This document shows, one piece after another, positions 55,881 to 64,000 of a stretch of DNA of 64,000 bases. The notes beneath the pieces are model-generated. The model ran no database searches. It was given only the letters and a program-made list of their open reading frames with translations, and was not told the DNA's origin. Every line of letters begins with the position of its first letter. Position 1 is the stretch's first letter. The stretch is taken from the NCBI RefSeq assembly GCF_028453695.1, contig NC_135778.1, positions 40,133,985 through 40,197,984 on the forward strand. The letters are read 5' to 3'. The translations under genes were made by a program, and so were the position numbers. The stretch comes from Augochlora pura. Taxonomy: Eukaryota > Arthropoda > Insecta > Hymenoptera > Halictidae.

Positions 55881-58006
55881 TTTTAAGATGTGTTCACAAC
55901 CGTATCATCTATTCTTGTCAGAGATTACTGTTTAAAATTGATTTGTACATTGCTATAGAAACGTAGAGCAAGTGTACCACAGAATGTTTCTCTATGGTCT
56001 CGCGGAAAGACGTCGACACTCTGTCACGATTATCTGGATCAAACCATCTTATTGTGCTCGAAAGGGCGGCCGTAATTGATGTGGACCAGCGACGAACGAG
56101 ATTAGAGCACGAAAGTAAAACCGCGCCGGAAAAGGAAAATAAAAACCACGATGAAAAAGGAAAGTAAAAATGTCGAACGAAAACAGACCAGGACAAGGTG
56201 AGAGAGCCGTGCGAGACGAGGTGTGTGCGAACGGTTGCATCTGCGGTTTGCGTTGCCGAAAAGTTTCTTCGGTTTCACGCGTTCTCCGCGGAAATCGACG
56301 CTTACACTGCTTTCACACGGATTAGGGGATAGACGCGCTCGCGCGTGTGTTCCGCTTCTTTTTCCCCGTTCGTTCGAGAGATGTTCCATTGCGCGCCAGA
56401 AGTGTAGCCACTCGAGAGGCGTGAAATCGGCGTCTGGTATTCCGGGTACCGCAGGATCCTCCGTTAGGCCACGGCGTATCGAATCGTCGAATAGGGGGAC
56501 CCACTGTGCTCCCGACAAATCGGTCGGCCCTGACGCAAGAAATCGGCGTGCAAACGATAGTCTCTCGGAGACAGCGGCAGCTGCAACCGGTCCTTTCGAC
56601 CGGACAGTGTACTCTCCTCTCGAGAGTCTTCCTTTCACGCTGCGACAGCGAGCCGTGTAAATATGTCGCTCTTTTGCCACTCGAGATCGCCCGGCAGTTC
56701 TCGCAGCCATCGATTCTCGACCTCCATTCTGCAAAATTGTCCGCTAAATGCTGTCGTGAAGCATGTGCCGTTTTTGTTGCTTTGTCGCGCGAGATAATTT
56801 AGAGGAAAGATTTCTCATTTCTATGGGAGAATTTGGTAGCGCGGGTATTTTGTATAATTTGTTTGGCTGCTTAGAAGGTTCTACATTGAGCTTGTATATT
56901 TAAAAGTAAATTATAAATAAATAAATAAACTGTAGTTAGTAGTATGCCTTCAGTATTAATAGATTACTGGTAGTTATGTTATTATTATATTATTAAATGA
57001 CTGAAAGCTAACGAAAATGCATTGTTTCAATCTTTGTTATATGCTTGGCTAAAGGAGATAAGAAATGTGATTTTACATCATTTTTCTTGTTTGGTTTAAT
57101 CTTAAACAAGTTATTCTGTTTTAAATATATTTATATCTATATATAAATATTTCTTTCTGTTTCTATATATATTTATTAAAATGTTCCAAGACGATTGTAA
57201 GAAACAGAAATTAAATCAAAATTACGATCGACAAGGATCGACACTAATTTATTTATTTTTCTATCTGAATTTATAATAATAACCGGGGATAGCCACAAAA
57301 CATATCGTTTTTCGAAAGCGTTAAAATTTAACTGACTGTATAGAACAATAATAAATTATAATAAAAGATTAAAGAGTAGCCAATGCAAAAATGTAGCTTA
57401 ATAATAAATCAATATATTAAACGCAACAAAAATAATAAAACAGTAATAAAATATTAAAAGGCTCCAAGCTAGAATTTACTATAATAATAGATACCAAAAT
57501 GTCTGCCCGGTCAGTTTCACCTGAGCAGCGCAATGAATGAAATCAGTTGTACCACACCGCGCGTCGAGCAATCGATATGATTAATCGATATAGCGGGCAT
57601 TACGAGGTATCCGTGAGGCAAATTGGAAAGGGCAATACTATAGTCCACGATCTATCAATGACACAGCACGGAGACAAATTTGTTTTCACTCTGTTACCGG
57701 GTGACCCTCGTCTCTCCCCCAATTTGTCAGAGGACCAACGAGAGGCGACGCGCCGACAAAGACGCGGCTGTTAGAAACGCGCAACTTCGTACGCTGCGGC
57801 AAAACACAGTTTCGGAACACCGACGCAGCTACAGGGGGGGAGGCGAGAAAAGATATTTCCAAGTAGCGCGGAAACGGCCCTACCAGCTGGGTTCCTGGTG
57901 ACACCTGGTGGATACCTGGATACCGCGGGCCCTCTCGTGACGTAATCGAAGCACCGGGAGGACGAGCTCGAGGGCCGGGACTCTATCGTGACCCGCCTCT
58001 TTTTCA
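55881..58006. other. Mixed DNA with two weak exon-like stretches
   Basis: GC-rich at 56000-56760 (frames open on both strands, the longest a 210-codon minus frame) and AT-rich at 56800-57480. A plus frame at 57547-57774 has a partly protein-like sequence. Both are treated as findings because no family or splice evidence is firm. Confidence 0.35.
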
Positions 58007-58190
58007 TTAACCCATTACACTGTTACGACTATTATAGCTCTACGTTGATTACGACTGTTTTATTAACCAATGCTTTTACTATGTAATTCGTAAATAAAGT
58101 GCATTTTCTCCAAAAAAGAAATTACTTTAAATAACCTCAAGAACCCTTTATTTCCTGGAGTTACAATAATTTTGATACACGTTGTATAGG
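58007..58190 (+). mobile_element. Possible TTAA-type and CAGGGTG-type ends
   Basis: TTAACCCATTACACTGTTAC at 58007 resembles the 33101 word, and AATTTTGATACACGTTGTAT near 58168 resembles CAGGGTG-element right ends. Both are decayed and limits are uncertain. Confidence 0.3.
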
Positions 58191-58304
58191 TCAACCATTG
58201 CACTCATTAGTCCATGTCATCATTCGTTTTAGAAAAGATTAACCACTTACTCTATTACGTCTTCAATAGCTGTGTTAATTACGACTACTCCGTCCTTGAC
58301 CATT

Positions 58305-58555
58305 TCGGTAGAAACACTCTGTCCGCCATGACACTCTCACTGTTCGAGGCGCCGCGCCGCGCCGAAAATTCGCATATAGTCAGTCCTCCTTAATAAATCA
58401 AAATAATGAATAAAAACTGTGCTGAATAAAACAGTGATTTTTTAACCAAAAAGTGTTGCTTCTATCTTCAATATTAATAAATATAAAATTCTGTTACTTA
58501 CACCGGTCGTCGCATGGACGCCAGATATATCTGGCACTCGTATCGAAAGGGTTAA
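58305..58555 (+). mobile_element. F3 TTAA-type MITE, single-unit form
   Basis: Right end GGCACTCGTATCGAAAGGGT + TAA, with the interior blocks GCGCCGAAAATTCGCATA, AGTCAGTCCTCCTTAATAAA and CGCATGGACGCCAGATATAT as in 12551-12962. It has one 28-bp unit (TTCAATATTAATAAATATAA + AATTCTG) where the other has seven. The left end is decayed; its start is approximate. Confidence 0.75.
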
Positions 58556-59058
58556 TTATTTCCTGGATGCCACGAGACGCCATGACAGGTGATTCAAATT
58601 TTCTTTCGATTTAATGTAAATGATCGGCAGCAATATTTATCGAATCCTACACGATACTTTCCTCCGACTTAATACTATAGCGTAAAGGGTTAAGTTTATC
58701 ACTGGTCTCGCTAACTTCCAGAAAGAGTGAAATTACCGGCCGTGAAACGAGTTTTCAGCCTGCAGTCTTTGACCGGTGTAAAAAGTCTGGATATAATGAA
58801 ATCGCGCGGGGCAACCTAATTACTTTCACAACTTCCGTTTCTTTAAGTAAACAAGTATTCAATGTCCATGCAAATATACTGCAGCACGAGTCGAGGGAAG
58901 AAACGTGCTTCGGGAACGGAGGCACTTCGTTAACTTGAAAACAGGTGAAAAGCTCTCATTTATCTTTGAGAAAGCTCCTGTTCCGGTCTGATCTCCATAT
59001 TTTTGCATCGCGTAAACGAGTCTCGGTTCCCGGAGTATCCGCGAGCAGAAGCGATTAC
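58556..59058. other. Non-coding, with one more TTAA-type end
   Basis: TACTATAGCGTAAAGGGTTAA ends at 58693 and is another MITE-type terminus with no clear partner. The rest is unremarkable. Confidence 0.4.
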
Positions 59059-59059
59059 A

Positions 59060-59190
59060 ATTTAGTAACATAACCTCGAAAATTGCATATAACAATTTAG
59101 TAACATAACCTTGACATAACTCCAAAAACTGCATATACCAATTTAGTACCACAACCTTGGCATAACCCCAAAAAATTGCATACAACAATT
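59060..59190 (+). repeat. About 50-bp tandem repeat, 2.5 units
   Basis: Units contain CAATTTAGTAACATAACCTT, GACATAACTCCAAAAA and TTGCATATAA. The open minus frame across it is repetitive and not a gene. Confidence 0.75.
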
Positions 59191-60099
59191 TATTTATAAA
59201 CACATAGAACCCGCAGTCTAGTTATGATAACAGCGCAAGTTAATTTCTCGAAGTGCTCGACGGTTGTTTTCGATAACGCGAATCAAGATCTGCGCTAACG
59301 TCGCTCGTAACCCACATGTTCATCGTCCTTTATGCAATTACATTAATTAAAATGGTGACCAACAAATATAGCTTGCCGCGACCATCATTGGGCGCTCTGC
59401 TGACCAATGAGTTCTCTAGCTGGACTATACTATTTAATCCCGATGGCCAGAAGGGGCCACCTGTGCAGAATCATAAAGCAGGTATTACGTCCGCCCGGTT
59501 TCTTCGGTTTTACGATTCTCATAGCCGATGTGGCGGCTGACCTGACCCAGTTAATTATTCGTATGCCAGTAATGTCGTGATTCTGAACGCGAACGAATGC
59601 CTGACGTGCCAGATCCGTGGGTCACGGAACGATCGTTCGAGGCGTGATCTGGATGACTGCGAGAACGATTTCTCGTCGGCTTTTGATATGGCCAAACAAC
59701 GATACTAATTCAGAAAAAATGATAGTTATTGGGACAGCTTCTTGCAATTCAAAAAATTTTTAAGCAATATATTATAAACATAACCACACGACGCGATTGG
59801 TTAACGTTCTTTTATTCCGTAATGTTCATATCACTTCGACGCAACTTGTATTTATCATAGTTTATGGATATAGGCAGAAACTGGAAAATTCTATATATAG
59901 ACTGTTCCTAAAGTCACTCGAAATAGGGAATTGATGTAATTCGAAGTAACTTTTTCCTCTATAATTATATCCTCCGAGGTACCGTTTACGAGTTAACGGA
60001 AAACAGTGACCAATAAGATGCGAGATTAGCTGGCAATAAAAGGCATTAGCTGGTAATGTAGGGAATCACCGCGCGCGTCTGCGAACGTTCTGGAAGGAC
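59191..60099. other. Non-coding
   Basis: Mixed sequence; the 74-codon plus frame at 59316-59540 is unrecognised. Confidence 0.4.
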
Positions 60100-60330
60100 G
60101 TGTTTTGTTTACGCGCTGCTCTGCGGTAACGGTCAAATCGAACCTTCGCGCAAAGCGGGCGATACAGCGGAACAGACGGCGAGAACAGCGGGCGTTAATC
60201 AGCGTGTTTGTATGATTGAATGTGGTCGTGTACGAGTGAGTTTTAAGAGAGCAAGAGTGTCGTAAGAGTGGAAGAAAAGTTTTTCCCAGTTGCGTGAGAG
60301 CGAAGACGATCCGTGTGAGTGACTGTATTT
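60100..60330 (+). promoter_or_regulatory. Possible 5' non-coding exon with splice donor
   Basis: GC-richer DNA with purine-rich words (AGAGAGCAAGAGTGTCGTAA, GAGTGGAAGAAAAG) ends at GATCCGT|GTGAGT (60312), a good donor, followed at once by T-rich intron-like sequence. Another GTGAGT lies at 60236. AATCAGCGTG near 60199 could be an initiator. There is no coding frame. This is inference from composition and one splice-site match. Confidence 0.18.
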
Positions 60331-61820
60331 TATTTTACTATTTTTGTTTTTCTCCTATTATTAAATATCTCGTTAAAGCGGTTGATCCTTGTTGTCGAAA
60401 ATCGCAACACTACAGAGTCAGAAAATCCGAGCCACCGAAATATGCCCCCGTGTCAGGTTATGTCAATATAGCGCGCCGAGAACGCTACAGTTGCCAGTGA
60501 CGCCTTAATTCCGGCAATTACGCCGGGATCCCGAATCGGAAGGTTGCGAAGGGTGGCCTTCGTGTGTATGCTTATTAATTTACGTTCCCGTCGGAAGGAG
60601 AGAGGATCCGGCCGTAGAGCACGGGGTTTTCGGCCCCGTAGCAAAGAACACGGCGGATCGAGCCATCCCGATGGTATCTTTATAGTGCATTATTGCATTA
60701 AGCACTTCTGCACACACAGAGAGAGAGAGAGAGAGAGAGAAAGAGAGCAAGGGTAGCAGCATCGTCGGAAGGCAACAATGGGGGTCACCCACGGGCCCCA
60801 TGGATACAAGCCGTGTTCGACCATCCCCGCGATGCTCGCATTATTGGGGCACAATGGAGCATGGGTTCCCGATCAAACGCACGCCGAGAGAAAGAGAGAG
60901 AGCGTTTCTCTCGCTGATACACATGCGCGTGTAACCGAATCTCCTCTCGGCTACTTTTTCACCGGCGACCAAGACGGCTACGGATCCGCGCGCCAGTTTG
61001 CTCAGCTCCCATTCACGGTATCGCCGTTCGATCCCCGTTATTTGCCTGTTTGAAGAATTATTATAACTGCCCTCGGGGCCGAATATTAGATCGGCCTGTA
61101 AAGACCGTTAAACGATACTCGGAAACATGTGAAAATAGTGTTCCCTGCCAGCGAACTGACGGGGAATGTTGAAGCGCCTTCTTCTCTTTCTCTGTCTCTC
61201 TATTTTATATATACAGAGAGAGAGAAAGATAGAGTGAGAGAAAGAGAGAAATATATTGCACCACTTTTACAACAATCTTTCTATCTACTCAGAGAAATAA
61301 TTCTTCAAGCTTTTATCCGTTCATCAGTCTCTCTCTCTCTCTATTCAACTGCCGCGTCGTCGTTTTGACTCTTGATGACTCATTACTGTGCCTGCACGTT
61401 CGCAGCTCACTCGTACACAAAGCTTACGTATATATCTTTCTCTTTCTCCTTGCTGTAGCTATACATACCAGCCGGCGAGAAACCCGGCGGAGCGAATTTT
61501 AATATATTTTAGCGGACGTTTTAATGCGCCGCAGTTTGCGTTCGCCGTTGAATCCCCGCAGTTTTAAATGAGTGCCACGGCTGAAAGTTCTCGCGCACGT
61601 CTGGCGGTCGGAAGTTTGAAATCGCATTTCGGGCGAGCCCCACGCAAATCCGTTAGCGTGGAACACACAGGCGACGGGATTTGTCATCAGCGTCTACGCG
61701 TTTCCAAAACCGCTTCAAATTACTCTCTTGGATTTTAAAAGCGATGAAACGCGAGATCGAAATGTTTAATAGCAGTGCCGTGTAATTAGTTGCTCGCTCG
61801 CTTATCGGGAAAACGAGTGC
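60331..61820. other. Non-coding, with GA/TC microsatellites
   Basis: (GA)n lies at 60718-60748, 60890-60902 and 61208-61250, and TC tracts at 61175-61205 and 61327-61342. Frames spanning them are artefacts. Confidence 0.45.
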
Positions 61821-61825
61821 GATCG

Positions 61826-61910
61826 CGTTTAATAATTACGCAGCGTTTAATAATTACTCTGGGTTTAATAGTTACGCTGTGTTTAATAATTACTCTGTGT
61901 TTAATATATA
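61826..61910 (+). repeat. 18- to 19-bp repeat GTTTAATAATTACTCTGT
   Basis: Five units with CGCTGT/CTCTGT variants. Confidence 0.8.
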
Positions 61911-64000
61911 CGGTTGTAGATGGAGGGAGAAGTAAAATTATACGAGCTTTGTGGAGCCGATGTAGACAATTTTTATTTAGTGATTTGTTGTTTAGCGATT
62001 GGCAAATGTTTTCTTCTAAATATTGTATCGTAATTACTTTGCTTTTTGTATACTTGTCTGTTAGAGGTAACATTGTTTTCCGCTTTAATATAGGAATAAA
62101 ATAAATTTCCTTTTAACCGATTGCAACTATGAATCACATATAAGGCACAGTATGCTCGACTTGCTAGATTCGTTGGGTTAAACCGAAGAGGGTTTCGTTT
62201 TTTCTTTTTTTTGGTAAATGAAACGTAACCGACGTTGAATGGTTACGAACGCGTCGTTTGCTTAGGCTCGTCCAGGAGCCACCCGGATAATGCCTCTCTT
62301 TATGACCGCGGGAAAATTATAACTCTGAAAGCCTTAGGCTATATTCGCATCATAATTTTGACCTGTGTTTGCACAGCGCCAGCGAGCCTCTCGCATTAAA
62401 CCCGCGCGTTTAACAAGCCATTAAACAATTGTTTCTTTTGTACTTTTCGTGAAACATATTTTCGAGTTAAATTGACAAATTTATTTCTGGAAATTTTTAT
62501 AATGCAGACGTTGAAACGCTTGACTAATTTTGGACTGAATATTGTGAGATAATAAGCTTTATTGTTTGTAGAATTATAGACAATTTATTATTGTATCTGC
62601 GTGTTGTTATATCTGTAGATTAGACAGTTTATTATTAAACATCTTCTACACAGTCTTCTATATAATATTCAAGAATAATTAATATTTTGCCCGGTTCAAA
62701 TAATTGTAATTTAATCTGTTTTAAAGTTCAGATAACAGCGAACGCACTTAGCGGGATAATTGTTTGAAATCGTCGCGGCCCGAGAATATTTTCACCGTAC
62801 GTCCCCGAGGACTCTTTCTGCGATGAAGAACGCATACAAGTAAACGCGCGACCCGTTACAGAACGATCCTCGCGTGTCGTTCCACGATTTTTCCCCTCTT
62901 CCGACAGCTCCCGCCCGCTTCCGTAGAAATTTTTCAATTTGACGCCCGGCGTGTACTATTTTACAGTAACGAGTTTGACCGGCCCCAATTTTTTAACCCG
63001 GTTCCCCCGCAGATAAACCTCCATTCCCCCTAACCACGAATCATGATAAAAAAGCATTGGCTTACATCGCCGCCGGGCTCATAAATAATCACCGGCGCTT
63101 TTCCTTTCCTTCCAGCGAGAGCTCGCTTTGCCAATTAAGTTCCACGTACATATCTCCATTAGAGCGTTATCGCCCAACGTAAGGGCGGCTCAACTTGTGC
63201 AAAACTTTTTCATACTTTCTCCGTTATTATTAATTACGTTCGCCGTTATCCGACGTCCCTAAGTCTTCTGTAATTAAATCGTACAACGTTTGATAAACTT
63301 TGTGCGAGTAACACCTTGTCGGATAATATCTAGATAAGTTTATATATTATTATTACGTATATAATATATTATTATTATATCTATATTAGGTAGATCTAAT
63401 ACTAAAAGATTTAAGTAATTTTAATAAATTAATAATTGAATAAGATCTTATATTAATCATGCATATAATAATATAAATATAATTCTATATTAACAATTAA
63501 TACAATTACATACAATATTATATTTTAATCGAAAACAATGAGTAATCATTTATACACATTCACGAACCACTCGCTAGATTGAATAGAGTGGTCGATGGGA
63601 AGATCATACGGTGAAAATTCGCCGTCAAAAGGCGGCCTAATAGGGGCGGCTACCCCGTTCAAAGATTTCGTTTCCTCCGCTACGAGGTATCCGCCGATGA
63701 ATGGTGTATTGATAGAGCGCCTAGATATTAAATTTATTAAACCAGTAGACCAGTTCTTTGTAGCGAGCGCTTGCCACCGCGACTCCCCTCCGAAACGAAG
63801 CGTACCTTTTCTCTCTCTCTCTCTCTTTCTCTCTGGATCGACCGACCCATGGGCGTGTAATTTTCCCAACTGCCAATCCCTCTGTCCCGTACGCGATGGC
63901 AAAAGGCGGCTTGTTCTGCAACCCGCCACGAAATTGGCCAGTCGTTTCGATCCACTGCGAAATTTCTTCGATAAAAGCGCCGCGCGCCCGGGCCTCGAAA
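61911..64000. other. Non-coding
   Basis: AT-rich with TATTATATTA words at 63340-63530. A stretch at 62990-63290 has few simple repeats and looks like single-copy DNA. A TC tract lies at 63810-63835. No supported gene. Confidence 0.4.

Noticed and set aside
56102..56734. 210-codon minus-strand gene
   Set aside because: The opposite strand is open over the same GC-rich stretch (56223-56660), and no domain or firm splice site is seen. Only its middle part is kept as a weak finding.

Overview
The window is nuclear DNA of an animal, most likely an insect and probably a hymenopteran (bee or ant). The evidence is the mixture of very AT-rich blocks with CpG-rich blocks full of CG runs, long GA/TC/TTA microsatellites, mariner termini of the TTAGGTTGTCCCATAAGT and TTGGGTTGTCCGGAAAG types, and a (TTAGGTTATG)n tract. 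Species cannot be named from the sequence alone. There is one 100-base assembly gap (32689-32788).

I find no protein-coding gene I can support with confidence, and no rRNA or functional tRNA. The long open frames are either in GC-rich DNA that is open in several frames on both strands, or are tandem repeats whose unit length is a multiple of three. The window therefore looks intergenic, or like part of a very large intron. Four short stretches have protein-like frames (798-1097 plus strand, 49.3 kb minus, 56.4 kb minus, 57.6 kb plus), and one stretch (60.1-60.3 kb) resembles a 5' exon with a splice donor. All five are weak.

What does organise the window is small DNA transposons and the tandem repeats associated with them. 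More than twenty termini start TTAA-CCC(T/C)T, the signature expected of piggyBac-type MITEs (TTAA target site, CCC-starting ends). They sort by eye into about six families, called F1 to F6 here. F1 (TTAACCCTTTGCASTCGAAGCC left end, TTAACCCTTTGCGGTCGAG right end) is the commonest: 2.6, 3.9, 46.6 and 53.1 kb have both ends, and many solo ends exist. F2 lies at 5.7 and 42.7 kb, F3 at 12.6 and 58.3 kb, F4 at 16.1, 31.4, 43.4 and 55.1 kb, F5 at 7.6, 29.0 and 44.3 kb, and F6 ends at 34.7 and 50.4 kb. Tc1/mariner material is also present: a clean 225-bp MITE (19.8 kb), a longer Tc1 relic with a readable transposase tail (7.5-8.2 kb), an 80-bp perfect mariner hairpin (27.3 kb), a 345-bp mariner deletion derivative (27.9-28.3 kb), and mariner fragments at 6.1, 13.4, 33.7 and 47.3 kb.

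Insertions are nested in datable order: an F5 element sits inside the 7.5 kb Tc1 relic, an F2 element splits a 30-bp satellite carrying TGACGTCA motifs, and an F1 element splits a 15-bp satellite. F3 and F4 copies carry minisatellites that are a single unit in one copy and four to seven units in another, so the MITEs appear to seed tandem repeats. F5 carries an array of 45-bp units, each centred on a TCGCGAGTC-A-GACTCGCGA palindrome, that superficially resembles a CRISPR array but is part of the transposon. Two larger foldbacks (41.06-41.29 kb and 42.34-42.54 kb) could fold into long hairpins.
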